Source of the DNA: VRUE01 sp963703335
GTDB taxonomy: Bacteria > Actinomycetota > Thermoleophilia > Solirubrobacterales > 70-9
Reading direction: 5' to 3'
Length of the DNA: 64,000 nt
Assembly: GCA_963703335.1 (NCBI GenBank)
Contig: OY969812.1
Location: 1,364,001-1,428,000, forward strand
Part shown: in pieces, positions 32,042 through 40,741 of the stretch
How positions within the stretch are numbered: position 1 is the stretch's first letter
How the letters are laid out: every line of letters starts with the position of its first letter
Position numbers and translations under genes: made by a program
Notes under the pieces: generated by a model
Told to the model about the DNA's origin: nothing
What the model saw: the letters and a program-made list of their open reading frames with translations, nothing else
Databases searched by the model: none

Positions 32042-33537
32042 ACTTCAACGCGCCCCATATCGACTACGCAGCACTATCGCCGGTTCTGGCGCTGACAGTT
32101 GGGCTCTGCGTCGTCCTGCTGACTGCTGTCTTCAAGCCGTTGCGGCGCACCGCGCCCGGACTGACCCTGGTAACGCTTGCAGCCTCGGCGGGACTGCTGA
32201 TTTGGCAATGGGGAGATGCGACCGAGCTTGTCTCGGGAGCTTTGCGGCTCGATGACCTTGCGATCTCCATTTCGCTGATTGCGATCCTTACGGCCAGCTT
32301 TGCAGTGCTGTTCTCAATTCGGGAGCCGGCGGCGGAACAAGCCGGCTCGGGCGAGTACCACGCGCTGCTGCTCGGCTCGGTGCTGGGCATGGTCCTGCTC
32401 GCGCAGGCGCAGAACCTCGTCTCCTTCTTCGTCGCGATCGAGACGCTCTCGATTCCGCTCTACATCCTCTGCGCGACCAACCTGCGGCGCGAGAAGTCGC
32501 TCGAGTCGGGGCTGAAGTACTTGATCGTCGGCTCGCTCGGCTCGGCGACGCTGCTCTACGGGATGGCCTTCATCTACGGCGGCTCGGGCTCGACCGACTT
32601 CGCCGGAATCGCCAACGGGATCTCGCAAGAGGGTGTGCTCGGCGATCCGCTCGTCCTGGTCGGCATCGCGATGACCGCGGTCGGGCTCGCCTTCAAGACC
32701 TCAATCGCCCCCTTCCACCAATGGACGCCCGACGTCTACGAGGGCGCGCCGTCGCCGATCACCAGCTTCATGGCCGTTGCCACCAAGGCCGCGGCCTTCG
32801 CCGTCTTCATCCGCTTCTTCGACGTCGCCCTGGCCCCGCAGGCAAACGAGTGGCAGCCGGCCCTCGCCGCGCTCGCCGCGATCTCAATCGTGGTCGGCAA
32901 CGTGGGGGCCCTCGGCCAGGACTCGCTCAAGCGCCTGCTCGGCTACTCCGGCATCGCCCAGGCCGGCTACATCCTCGGCGGCCTCGTAGTTGCCAGCGAG
33001 GCTGGCATCAACGCAATCGTCTTCTACCTGGCCGCCTACGCCTTCATGAACCTCGCCGCCTTCGCCGTCGTCATCGCCCGTGAGCGCGAGACGCCCTACG
33101 GCGACGACATCGCCGCCGTGCGCGGCCTCGGCACCGAGCGCCCGCAGCTGGCTTGGCCGCTGACGATCTCGATGCTGGGCCTGGCCGGCCTGCCCGCCAC
33201 GGCCGGCTTCATCGGCAAGCTCTATCTCATAGAGGCACTTGTGGAAGGCGACTACACCTGGCTTGCCGTCTTCATCGCAGTAGGCACGATGATCTCCCTC
33301 GCCTACTACCTGCGCGTCGTCGCGGCGATGTGGATGCGCCCCGGCGGCGAGCCCGTCACCACCCCCGCAATCGCCGGCGCGTCCCCCGAAGCCGACCCGA
33401 TCGATCCCGACGCCGGCCGGCGTCTCTACCTCGTAGCCCCCGCTCTTCTGGCCGCTGCCGCGACCGTCTTCTTCGGCGTCATTCCACAGCCGCTCGTCGA
33501 GTTCGCCGAACACGCGGGTTCGTCCCTCTTCGGCTGA
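32038..33537 (+). CDS. nuoN: NADH-quinone oxidoreductase subunit N
   Basis: Antiporter-like subunit, 499 residues. AFKTSIAPFHQWTPDVYEGAPSPITSFMAVATKAAAFA and DSLKRLLGYSGIAQAGYILGG are diagnostic. ATG 32038 overlaps the nuoM stop; an upstream in-frame extension comes only from the palindrome. Last gene of the operon; a family C palindrome follows. Confidence 0.96.
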   Translation: MNFNAPHIDYAALSPVLALTVGLCVVLLTAVFKPLRRTAPGLTLVTLAASAGLLIWQWGDATELVSGALRLDDLAISISLIAILTASFAVLFSIREPAAEQAGSGEYHALLLGSVLGMVLLAQAQNLVSFFVAIETLSIPLYILCATNLRREKSLESGLKYLIVGSLGSATLLYGMAFIYGGSGSTDFAGIANGISQEGVLGDPLVLVGIAMTAVGLAFKTSIAPFHQWTPDVYEGAPSPITSFMAVATKAAAFAVFIRFFDVALAPQANEWQPALAALAAISIVVGNVGALGQDSLKRLLGYSGIAQAGYILGGLVVASEAGINAIVFYLAAYAFMNLAAFAVVIARERETPYGDDIAAVRGLGTERPQLAWPLTISMLGLAGLPATAGFIGKLYLIEALVEGDYTWLAVFIAVGTMISLAYYLRVVAAMWMRPGGEPVTTPAIAGASPEADPIDPDAGRRLYLVAPALLAAAATVFFGVIPQPLVEFAEHAGSSLFG

Positions 33538-33543
33538 GCGCGA

Positions 33544-33654
33544 AACGCCTGGCGCGGCGGGTCCTGTCGCCGCAGGAACCCCCCACCCCCTGCGGTCGCT
33601 AAAGCGTCCTCGGGGGCGGGTCCCCCTACGGCGCCACCCCCCGCGAGAGGCGTT
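33544..33654. repeat. Palindromic element, family C, copy 2, downstream of nuoN
   Basis: Outer AACGCCT/AGGCGTT, then CGGCGGGTCCTGTCG, the loop GCGGTCGCTAAAGCGTCCTC, and GCGCCACCC. The loop and GCGGGTCCTGTCG match copy 1 nearly base for base. It begins seven bases after the nuoN stop and ends two bases before the fadD -10 box. Confidence 0.82.
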
Positions 33655-33655
33655 G

Positions 33656-33661
33656 TATGGT
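33656..33661 (+). promoter_or_regulatory. Leaderless -10 box (TATGGT) for fadD
   Basis: TATGGT, six bases, ATG 33668; directly abuts the family C palindrome. Confidence 0.55.
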
Positions 33662-33667
33662 CAGCGG

Positions 33668-35422
33668 ATGAGCGAGCGGCTCAAAGCTCTTGCAGCGGAG
33701 ACGATGTGCGAGGCGTTTCAGATCACGGCGCAGGAGTGGGCCGACAGCCCGGCGTTGCGACTGAAGGACACGGACTATGAGGCGAGCTGGGCCAATTACG
33801 CCGAGGCAGTACGGAAGCGGGCTGCCGGCCTCGCGAAGCTTGGGGTGAAGCGGGGCGACACGGTCGGGTTCATGCTGATCAACAGACCCGCATTGCACCT
33901 GACGGACTGCGCCGCTATGCATCTCGGGGCGACCTGCTTTTCGGTCTACAACACGTCCTCGCCGGAGCAGGTGGAGTACGTGGTGCGGGACGCTGGCAAC
34001 CGGGTGATCGTCACGGAGCAGGCGTTCCTGGAGACGGTGCTGGCGGCTCGCGAGGCAGTTGAGACGCTCGAGCACGTGGTCGTCATCGACGGCGAGGCGC
34101 CGGAGGGGACGATCTCGATCGACGAGCTGGAGGCGATGGGCGATCAGGACTTCGACTTTGATGCGGCCTGGCAGGCGGTCGAGGCAGATGACGTCCTCTG
34201 TCTGATCTACACGTCGGGGACCACGGGCCCGTCGAAGGGCGTGCAGCTGACGCACCGCAACATGGTCGCCGTCTGGCGGGCCTGTGACGCGGTCCAGGAG
34301 ACAAAGCCCGGCGGGCGGATGATCTCCTTCCTCCCCAGCGCTCACATCGCCGACCGCTGGGCGGGGCTCTACGCCCAGATGTTCTATGGCAACTGCGTCT
34401 TCTGCTGCCCCGACCCGCGCCAGATGGTCGCCTACTCGATCGAGGTCAAACCGACGGTCTGGGGCGGTGTGCCGCGGATCTGGGAAAAGCTGAAGGCGGC
34501 AATCGAGATCGGCATCGCGGCGGAGCCCGACGAGGCGAAACGCGAGGCGACCGTGGCGGCGATCGAGCTCGGCCGTCGCCGCGCCCGCGCCTGGATGGAC
34601 GGCGGCGCACCCGCCGAGCTCGAGGCCGAATGGCAGCGGGCCGATGAGCAGGTGCTCTCGACGATCCGCGCGATGCTGGGCCTTGACCAGGTCGAATCGT
34701 TCGTCGTCGGGGCGGCGCCGACGCCGCCGGAGGTGCTCGAGTTCTTCCTCGCGCTCGGGATTGAGATCCGCGAGACCTGGGGGATGTCGGAGACAACCGC
34801 GATCACCACCCTCAACCCGCCAGGAGGGGTTCGGGTGGGGACGGTGGGCCCGCCGATCCCGAACACCGAGGTGAAACTGGCAGAGGACGGCGAGGTGATG
34901 GTGCGCGGGCCGCAGGTGATGGTCGGCTATCGCAACATGCCGGAGAAGACGGCGGAAGCGCTGAGTGAGGATGGCTGGCTGCTGACCGGCGACATCGGCG
35001 AATTCGACCAGGCCGGCTACCTGCGCATCGTCGACCGCAAGAAGGAGCTGATCATCAACGCGGCGGGCAAGAACATGTCGCCGGCCAACATCGAGGCAAA
35101 GCTGAAGGCGGCCTCAACCCTGATCGCCCACGCGGTGGCGATCGGCGACAACCGCCCTTACAACGTGGCGCTGATCGCGCTCGATCCTGAAAGCCTGGCG
35201 GCGCGCGGCGTCGAGTCCGACGACCCCGCCGTAGTGACCGAGATCGCACAAGCGGTGGAGACGGCAAACGCACGCCTCTCGCGGGTCGAGCAGATCAAGC
35301 GCTACGAGCTGCTCTCCGGCGAGTGGGTCCCCGGCGGCGAGGAGCTGACGCCGACGATGAAGCTGAAGCGCCGGCCGATCGAGCGCAAGTACGAAGACGA
35401 GATCGAAGCGCTGTACGCGTAA
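33668..35422 (+). CDS. AMP-dependent long-chain acyl-CoA synthetase
   Basis: A 584-residue adenylate-forming ligase activating fatty acids to acyl-CoA. The P-loop motif is LIYTSGTTGPSKGVQLTHRN; FLPSAHIADRW, TWGMSETTA, DGWLLTGDIGEFDQAGYLRIVDRKKELII and the catalytic Lys region (PTMKLKRRPIERKY) follow in order. Resembles actinobacterial FadD15-type enzymes. A TTG at 33653 is possible, but ATG 33668 fits the leaderless promoter. Confidence 0.93.
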   Translation: MSERLKALAAETMCEAFQITAQEWADSPALRLKDTDYEASWANYAEAVRKRAAGLAKLGVKRGDTVGFMLINRPALHLTDCAAMHLGATCFSVYNTSSPEQVEYVVRDAGNRVIVTEQAFLETVLAAREAVETLEHVVVIDGEAPEGTISIDELEAMGDQDFDFDAAWQAVEADDVLCLIYTSGTTGPSKGVQLTHRNMVAVWRACDAVQETKPGGRMISFLPSAHIADRWAGLYAQMFYGNCVFCCPDPRQMVAYSIEVKPTVWGGVPRIWEKLKAAIEIGIAAEPDEAKREATVAAIELGRRRARAWMDGGAPAELEAEWQRADEQVLSTIRAMLGLDQVESFVVGAAPTPPEVLEFFLALGIEIRETWGMSETTAITTLNPPGGVRVGTVGPPIPNTEVKLAEDGEVMVRGPQVMVGYRNMPEKTAEALSEDGWLLTGDIGEFDQAGYLRIVDRKKELIINAAGKNMSPANIEAKLKAASTLIAHAVAIGDNRPYNVALIALDPESLAARGVESDDPAVVTEIAQAVETANARLSRVEQIKRYELLSGEWVPGGEELTPTMKLKRRPIERKYEDEIEALYA

Positions 35423-35500
35423 GCGCCCACGGTAGAGCGACTATCGATCAGTAGCTGAAAGGGTCCCTCGATCGGGGTCCTGCTGACAACTGCCGCGATC

Positions 35501-36394
35501 GTGATCTCGGTCGGGATCGGCGTCGCCTCCGAGCGCCGCTGGCCGACAGGCGCCGCGCTGGCTGCGCGCCGCGCCCTGACGCTGCTGCTCTACGTCTTTC
35601 TGCCGCCGGTGATCTTCTTCAACATCGCCAAGGCGGACATCGACCTCAGCCATGGGGTCGGGCTGGTGCTGGGGATCGTTGCTTCATCGCTCGGCGCGCT
35701 GCTCGCCTACTGGGTGGCGAGCCGCGTGCTGAAGCTGCCGCGTTTCCAGGTCGGGGCCGTCGTCTGCACCGTGCTCAGCGTCAACACTGGCTACCTCGGC
35801 TACCCGCTGGCGGTCGCCCTGCTCGGCCGCGACCAGCTCTCCACCGCCGTCCTCTACGACGTCCTCGTCACCGGGCCCTGTTTGCTGCTCGGCGCCTTCG
35901 CGGTCGGCGCCGCCTTCGGCACCAAGGCAGGCGAAACCCCGCGGGAACGGGTCGGCGCCTTCTTCACCCGCAACCCGCCGCTCTACGCCGCCATCGCCGG
36001 CGTCCTCGCCCCCGGGGCGCTCGCCCCCGACGTCCTGGTCGACATCTCGCAGGCGCTGATCGTGGCGATCCTGCCGATCGGCTTCTTCGCCGTCGGCGCC
36101 ACCCTGGCCGAGAACGCCGAGCACGGTGAGCTGCCGATGCCACCGCCGATGACCCGCCCGGTAGCCCTCGCGATCGTCACCCGGCTTGCCGTCGTCCCCG
36201 GCTTGCTGATGCTGATGGCGGCGCCGCTGATCGACCTGCCGGCCGCCTACCGCCTGCTCTCGGCGATGCCCTCCGGCCTCAACTCCCTCGTCATCGCCCA
36301 CGCCTACGGCCTCGACATGGAGATCACCGCCGAGGCCGTCACCTGGTCGACCGCGATCGTCGTCGGCGCTTCCCTGCTCTCCCTCGCGTTCTGA
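35501..36394 (+). CDS. AEC (auxin efflux carrier) family transporter
   Basis: About 300 residues with eight to ten helices; NTGYLGYPLAVALLGRDQLSTAVLYD and MPSGLNSLVIAHAYGLD are typical of AEC permeases, which carry malonate, malate or related acids. GTG 35501 is the first standard start, but upstream codons from 35468 (IGVLLTTAAIVI) continue the first helix, so the real start may be a non-standard codon near 35471-35480. Substrate unknown. Confidence 0.8.
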   Translation: MISVGIGVASERRWPTGAALAARRALTLLLYVFLPPVIFFNIAKADIDLSHGVGLVLGIVASSLGALLAYWVASRVLKLPRFQVGAVVCTVLSVNTGYLGYPLAVALLGRDQLSTAVLYDVLVTGPCLLLGAFAVGAAFGTKAGETPRERVGAFFTRNPPLYAAIAGVLAPGALAPDVLVDISQALIVAILPIGFFAVGATLAENAEHGELPMPPPMTRPVALAIVTRLAVVPGLLMLMAAPLIDLPAAYRLLSAMPSGLNSLVIAHAYGLDMEITAEAVTWSTAIVVGASLLSLAF

Positions 36395-36395
36395 G

Positions 36396-37024
36396 CGACG
36401 CACCAGGCTGAGGTCGAGCCCGGGCCGGTGCACGGCGAGCACCGTCGACACCCGACAGCTCACAGCTTCGGCCGGCCCAGCGGTCGGGTAAGCGAAGGCC
36501 GCCCAGCCCGCACCACAGACGAATGCGATCCCAACCGAGCCGATCACGAAGCGAAACCAGAACCGATATCTGAAAAAGCGCTGGCGCTCCTTGGCCGGCT
36601 TTCGGTCGATCCAAGCGGCGGCGAAGCTGCCGAGATGTCCGTCGCCCAGAGCTTTTCTCAACTCGGCGCGCTCTGCCTCTTTGCCGGAATTGCTGGCGAG
36701 CGATATCTCCATGCTCGACTCGAGATCCGTCAAGGCGGTACGACCCCGGTTCACCAGCACCTCGTTGCGGATATCGAGGATGAGGAAGCCGGCCGAGACG
36801 ATCGTGCCGAGGCCTCCGACCACCACCCCGAAGAACCGCCAGTGATGATCGACGCCCTGCGCGTATGCAACGGCGAGAAGCCCGACGGTGACAAGGAAGA
36901 AATTGAACGCGGTCAGGCGCTGAGAGGCGCAGTCCTGGAACCAGTTCCAGGCATAGTCGAGTTCGAGCTGGAGCTGGAGCTTCTTCGTCTGCGGCGGGTC
37001 CGGCGTTGATCGTCCATCCTCCAT
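36396..37024 (-). CDS. Hypothetical membrane protein, stop codon missing near its expected end
   Basis: N-terminal cytoplasmic helix (KLQLQLELDYAWNWFQDCASQR), two helices (LTAFNFFLVTVGLLAVAYA and FFGVVVGGLGTIVSAGFLIL), a soluble segment and a third helix (FRFVIGSVGIAFVCGAGWAAFA). The layout resembles small membrane proteins of the RipA-like type. Coding character ends around 36430, but the frame has no stop until 35684, running antisense through most of the AEC gene; a +1 shift at about 36450 would meet TGA at once. I list only the part that looks like protein. Possibly a lost stop. Confidence 0.6.
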
Positions 37025-37088
37025 TGGCGGGATTCTTTCCTGAGTAGTAGACGTAACTTTTTGGGTCTCCTGTGCTATCGCTTCTGCT

Positions 37089-37433
37089 GTGCTGCATCAC
37101 GTCGGGATCGAGGTAACGCCGCTCGAGATCGAGCGCACGGTCCAGCTCTTCCAGCTGCTCGGCTTCGAGCTGGTCGAGTCGCCGGAGTCGCTGCGCGAGT
37201 TCACCTGGCTGGAACGGGAGGGGACGCAGGTCCACCTGATGCCAACCGAATCGCCGACGGCGCCGCCTCGCGGCCACACCGCCATCCTCGTCGCCGACTT
37301 CGAGCGCACCTTCGCCGCGCTGGACGCTCACGGCTTCGAGGTCGAACGCCGCCGCGAACACTGGGGTGCCCCGCGCGCCCTGGTCATTTCCCCCGGTGGA
37401 CACCGGGTCGAGCTGATGGCTTCCGCACCTTAG
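37089..37433 (+). CDS. VOC (glyoxalase/bleomycin-resistance) family protein
   Basis: A 114-residue vicinal-oxygen-chelate domain with the usual two beta-alpha-beta-beta-beta modules: LHHVGIEVTPLEIERTVQLFQLLGFELVE and GHTAILVADFERTFAALDAHGFEVE, ending ISPGGHRVELMAS. His and Glu residues at ligand positions are present. Substrate unknown. GTG 37089 follows a weak TATCGC box. Confidence 0.8.
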   Translation: MLHHVGIEVTPLEIERTVQLFQLLGFELVESPESLREFTWLEREGTQVHLMPTESPTAPPRGHTAILVADFERTFAALDAHGFEVERRREHWGAPRALVISPGGHRVELMASAP

Positions 37434-37470
37434 GGGGGATCGGGCGGGCGGCCCCCGCCGCACTCGCGGC

Positions 37471-37476
37471 TACGAT
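37471..37476 (+). promoter_or_regulatory. Leaderless -10 box (TACGAT) for the ThyX-like gene
   Basis: TACGAT, six bases, GTG 37483. Confidence 0.55.
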
Positions 37477-37482
37477 GCGCAG

Positions 37483-39078
37483 GTGCGTTACCCGGTCGAG
37501 GACTTCACCGCCGAGGAGCGGGCGCTGCTGGCGCCCCACTTCACCAACCTCGACCGGCCCGTGTTTGCCTTGGTCAACTTGCCGGAGACGGTCAAGGGGG
37601 CGCTTTTTGCCCGCTATTCGCGCTATTCCGGGACGGTGCGCAGGCTCTACCTGGAGGAGTTTGCGGAAGACGCGGAGCCGGGTTCGCGGCCCTTCGACGG
37701 CGCCGAGGGCGAGCGCGCGGCAGGCCTCTACGAGCGCGTCTTCCTCGGCTACGGCGACGACTCGATCGCCCAGGTCGGCGGCGCCCACGTCGCCTGCGAG
37801 TGGGTCTCGAACATCCTCACCAAGGTGCTGCAGAGGGGTCGGCTGGCCGCCTACCTGGAGCAGTCGACCCGCTACATCCCCTACGACAAGCCGATCCCCG
37901 GCGGCGGCTATCGCTACTACGCCAACGACGAGCTGGGGCCCGAGTTCGGCGTCGCGATGGACGAGATCTTCTCGATCTACTCGGCCCTGCTGCGCCGGGT
38001 CGAGGAGTGGGCGGCGGAGCGCTGGCCGCGCGGGGACGACGAACCCGAAGGGCCGTGGCAGCGCTCGATCCGGGCCAAGGCACTCGACCTGCTGCGCGGC
38101 CTGCTGCCGGCGGCGACGCTCAGCCACGTCGGCATCTACGCCTCCGGCCAGGCTTACGAGCAGCTGCTGCTGCGCCTGATGGCCTCGCCGCTGCCGGAGG
38201 CGCGCGAGTACGGCGGGATGATCCTCAGCGAGTTGAAGCAGGTGATGCCGAGCTTCGTCTCCCGGGTCGAGCGTCCCGATCGCGGCGGCGAGTGGATCTC
38301 CTACCTGCAGCAGCGCCGCGAGCGCACCGAGCAGTGGGTCTCGCGGCTGGGACTCGACCGGCGCGGCAGCGGCGAGGCGAACCCATCGGTCGAGCTCGTC
38401 CACGTCGACGGCAGCGAAGAGGACCTGCTCGCCGCCTGTCTCTTCGAGTCAGCCACAGTCCCCGAGACCGAGCTGCTCGCCCGAATCGACGTGCTCGACC
38501 GCGACGAGCGGGCCGAGCTGCTCGGCGCGATGGTCGGCGAGCGCGGCAACCGGCGCCACCGCCCCGGCCGCGGCTTCGAGGGCATTCGCTACCGCTTTGA
38601 GATCGTCTCCGACTACGGCGCCTTCCGCGACCTACAACGCCACCGCATGCTGACCGTGCAGTGGCAGCGGCTCGGGCCGGACCTGGGCGCCGGAATCCCC
38701 GACGAGGTGCGCGAAGCGGGCGCCGGTGAGGAGTTCGCGCGAGCCCTGGAGATCTCCCGCACGGAGTACGAGCGCCTAACCGCCGCCGGCCTCCAAGAGC
38801 AGGCCCCCTACGCCCTCAGCCTCGCCTACCGCATCCGCTACACCCTCGACCTCAACGCCCGCGAGGCAATGCACCTCATCGAGCTGCGCTCCGGCCGCGA
38901 GGGCCACCCCACCTACCGCGCGGTTGCCCAAGCCATGCACGAGCAGATCGCCGCTATCCACCCCGGAGTCGCCGCAGCCATGAACTTCGTCGATAACTCG
39001 CAGGAGCCCCGCCTCGAGCGCATCATGAGTGAGATTCGGACTCATCGGAAGCGGGCAGCTACGGGCCGATCCCAGTAG
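37483..39078 (+). CDS. Tandem ThyX-like (FAD-dependent thymidylate synthase) protein
   Basis: A 531-residue protein holding two ThyX-type domains, about twice the normal length. Domain 1 (residues about 30-250) has SRYSGTVRR, DDSIAQVGGAH and RGRLAAYLEQSTRYI; domain 2 (about 290-520) has RHRMLTVQWQRLGP and YALSLAYRIRYTLDLNAREAMHLIELRSGREGHPTYR. The canonical motif RHRX7S is split: domain 1 keeps the Ser and RY but has RGR; domain 2 keeps RHR but lacks the Ser. Whether it makes dTMP or has another flavin role is unclear. The last residues TGRSQ and the stop lie in a palindromic element. Confidence 0.88.
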   Translation: MRYPVEDFTAEERALLAPHFTNLDRPVFALVNLPETVKGALFARYSRYSGTVRRLYLEEFAEDAEPGSRPFDGAEGERAAGLYERVFLGYGDDSIAQVGGAHVACEWVSNILTKVLQRGRLAAYLEQSTRYIPYDKPIPGGGYRYYANDELGPEFGVAMDEIFSIYSALLRRVEEWAAERWPRGDDEPEGPWQRSIRAKALDLLRGLLPAATLSHVGIYASGQAYEQLLLRLMASPLPEAREYGGMILSELKQVMPSFVSRVERPDRGGEWISYLQQRRERTEQWVSRLGLDRRGSGEANPSVELVHVDGSEEDLLAACLFESATVPETELLARIDVLDRDERAELLGAMVGERGNRRHRPGRGFEGIRYRFEIVSDYGAFRDLQRHRMLTVQWQRLGPDLGAGIPDEVREAGAGEEFARALEISRTEYERLTAAGLQEQAPYALSLAYRIRYTLDLNAREAMHLIELRSGREGHPTYRAVAQAMHEQIAAIHPGVAAAMNFVDNSQEPRLERIMSEIRTHRKRAATGRSQ

Positions 39079-39175
39079 GTCTCCACTTAACTTTTTGGAT
39101 GGATCGGCGAGGGCCGTCCGAGAATCTTGCTGACCAAAAAGTGCAAGACGTTCCGACCTACTGGGATCGGCCCGT
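39061..39175. repeat. Palindromic element, family A, copy 2, spanning two convergent gene ends
   Basis: Arms ACGGGCCGATCCCAGTAGGT (39061-39080) and ACCTACTGGGATCGGCCCGT (39156-39175) are perfectly complementary over 20 bp. Inside are CACTTAACTTTTT and AAAAAGTGCAAGACGTTCC. Each arm encodes T-G-R-S-Q-stop for the gene running into it. Confidence 0.9.
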
Positions 39176-40012
39176 CTCGGTCGGATCCTTGGGCTCCTCC
39201 AGCTCAGGTGGCCCGTCGGGCTCGTTTGGCTCCGGAGGAGCTTCATCGGATTGAGACTCCATGGCTTTGGCAGCTTTGTCTCCGGGTGAGGGCCAGGGGA
39301 TTGGTTCTCCTGCTGCCCAGGCGGGTGGGAGGCTGTCGCGGCGGAGCAGGAGGACGCCTAGGTAGACGAACCAGAGCAGGGCGAACTGGAAGAAGATGAA
39401 GGAGACGGCGCCGAGGGCCATGCCGAGCGAGCCCCAGAAGCGGGGCAGCAGGCCGGTCCGCATCGCGTAGAGACATGTGTAGACCATCGCGATCGCGAAG
39501 CCGAGCTGGCCGCCGAGACCAAAGCCGGCGGCGAGCGGACGCAGTGGTGCATCGTTGATCGTTTCGTTGGCGATCTCATTGGCGCGATCGCTTTCCAGCG
39601 ACACGCCTTTGGCGAGCAGGTGCGGCACTTCGTTGGAGACGAAGTCGGAGGCTGCGTGCAGGGTGGAAACACCGCTGAGAATCGCCAGCGCGGCGAGGAA
39701 GAACGGTGCGGCAACAACGACTCCAACCAGCTGCCCGCGCATCCGCTCGCTACGGGCGTTGGCGCTGCGGAAGAGGTAGTAGAGCGGCGCTGCAAGCAAG
39801 CCGACGCCGATCGCCTGCAGGACGCTGGAGATCATCTGGGCGGCGCGATGCGCATCGACGTTGCGCAGCAACTCTGAGTCGCCGTCGGCGCTCCCAACCC
39901 CCTGAGAGGCGACGACGATCGCCGCGATCACGAAGGCGACCGCCCCCAGCGTTGCCAGAGCGACCGGCACCGACCACCGTTCCTCCCAGGCCAAGACGTC
40001 TCGTCGGTTCAC
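39158..40012 (-). CDS. Hypothetical membrane protein with acidic Pro-rich tail
   Basis: About 284 residues from GTG 40012. Helices include VALATLGAVAFVIAAIVVAS, ISSVLQAIGVGLLAAPLYYL, LVGVVVAAPFFLAALAILSG, GGQLGFAIAMVYTCLYAM and SFIFFQFALLWFVYLGVLLL. The C-terminal 45 residues are acidic and proline-rich (EAPPEPNEPDGPPELEEP) and end TGRSQ from the palindromic arm. Unrecognised. GTG 40012 lies seven bases after a TAGCGT -10 that overlaps the -10 of the divergent gene. Confidence 0.75.
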   Translation of the reverse strand: MNRRDVLAWEERWSVPVALATLGAVAFVIAAIVVASQGVGSADGDSELLRNVDAHRAAQMISSVLQAIGVGLLAAPLYYLFRSANARSERMRGQLVGVVVAAPFFLAALAILSGVSTLHAASDFVSNEVPHLLAKGVSLESDRANEIANETINDAPLRPLAAGFGLGGQLGFAIAMVYTCLYAMRTGLLPRFWGSLGMALGAVSFIFFQFALLWFVYLGVLLLRRDSLPPAWAAGEPIPWPSPGDKAAKAMESQSDEAPPEPNEPDGPPELEEPKDPTETGRSQ

Positions 40013-40018
40013 GGCGCG

Positions 40019-40024
40019 TACGCT
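40019..40024 (+). promoter_or_regulatory. Leaderless -10 box (TACGCT), overlapping divergent pair
   Basis: TACGCT, seven bases, ATG 40032. Shares six of its bases' positions with the opposing box 40020-40025. Confidence 0.6.
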
Positions 40025-40025
40025 A
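40020..40025 (-). promoter_or_regulatory. Leaderless -10 box (TAGCGT), overlapping divergent pair
   Basis: Minus strand TAGCGT, seven bases, GTG 40012. Confidence 0.6.
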
Positions 40026-40031
40026 CCGGCG

Positions 40032-40670
40032 ATGAGTTCAACGCGAGCTGGCGAGCGCACACCCGTCGTTCCTCTCGAGGCGGGGGCGGGACCGGAGAAC
40101 CCACCCTGTCCGGCCTGCGGTGAGCCGCTCTTCGGCTGGATCGATTCGCGGCCCGGTCTCAGGGGCCCGGTGGCTCGGTGCGAGAGCTGCGGCCTGGGCG
40201 TGGTCGGCGGAGGGGGCGAGCTCGAGGGAGCGCTCGCAGCGCTCGACCGGCTGGGCGGTGCAGAGCAGGTTCAGATCGCGGACCGGTCCGGCTTTGCCGC
40301 CTGGATCGGGGGGGCCGGCTGGGCCGGCCTCGAACCCGAAAGCCGCTACCTGTTCACGACCGAGGCGGTGCGGCGGCTCGTCGCCAACCGGGACCAGGTC
40401 GTCACCAGCGCGCGCTGGTCCCCGGGCGCCGGCATCGCGACGATGTGGCAGACAGTGCTCAACGGCTTCACCTTCGGCCGCAACATCGCCCTCGGCGCCC
40501 TAGGCCGCAGCACGGCCCACGTCGCCGAGCGCCCCTGGCAACGCCGGCTAGACACCCTGATCAGCATCGTCGTCGCGATCCCCGCCTTCCTGGCCGCCGT
40601 CCCCCTGGAGTTGATCGCAGCAGCTTTTCGCCGCGGCTCCGCGAGGTCCCTGCGTTTCGAGCTGCTCTGA
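40032..40670 (+). CDS. Hypothetical protein with N-terminal zinc ribbon
   Basis: A 212-residue protein. Residues 26-55 hold a CPACG ... CESCG zinc ribbon. A central segment (SRYLFTTEAVRRLVANRDQVVTSARWSPGAGIATMWQTVLNGFTFGRNIAL) resembles the end of SAM-dependent methyltransferase-like proteins, and the C-terminus has one hydrophobic helix (LISIVVAIPAFLAAVPLELIAAA). Not assigned to a family with confidence. Divergent from the preceding membrane protein with overlapping promoters; a 20-bp-arm palindrome follows. Confidence 0.65.
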   Translation: MSSTRAGERTPVVPLEAGAGPENPPCPACGEPLFGWIDSRPGLRGPVARCESCGLGVVGGGGELEGALAALDRLGGAEQVQIADRSGFAAWIGGAGWAGLEPESRYLFTTEAVRRLVANRDQVVTSARWSPGAGIATMWQTVLNGFTFGRNIALGALGRSTAHVAERPWQRRLDTLISIVVAIPAFLAAVPLELIAAAFRRGSARSLRFELL

Positions 40671-40671
40671 C

Positions 40672-40740
40672 AGGGGCGTCCCGGCAGGGGTGGAGCGTCT
40701 TACCGAAAAAGTTAAGCGGAACCCCTGCCGGGACGCCCCT
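40672..40740. repeat. Palindromic element, family A, copy 3 (short form)
   Basis: Arms AGGGGCGTCCCGGCAGGGGT (40672-40691) and ACCCCTGCCGGGACGCCCCT (40721-40740), 20 bp perfect. On the minus strand the core reads CCGCTTAACTTTTTCGG then TAAGACGCTCC, i.e. the two family motifs brought together without the loop. It lies between convergent genes, one base from each. Confidence 0.88.
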
Positions 40741-40741
40741 A

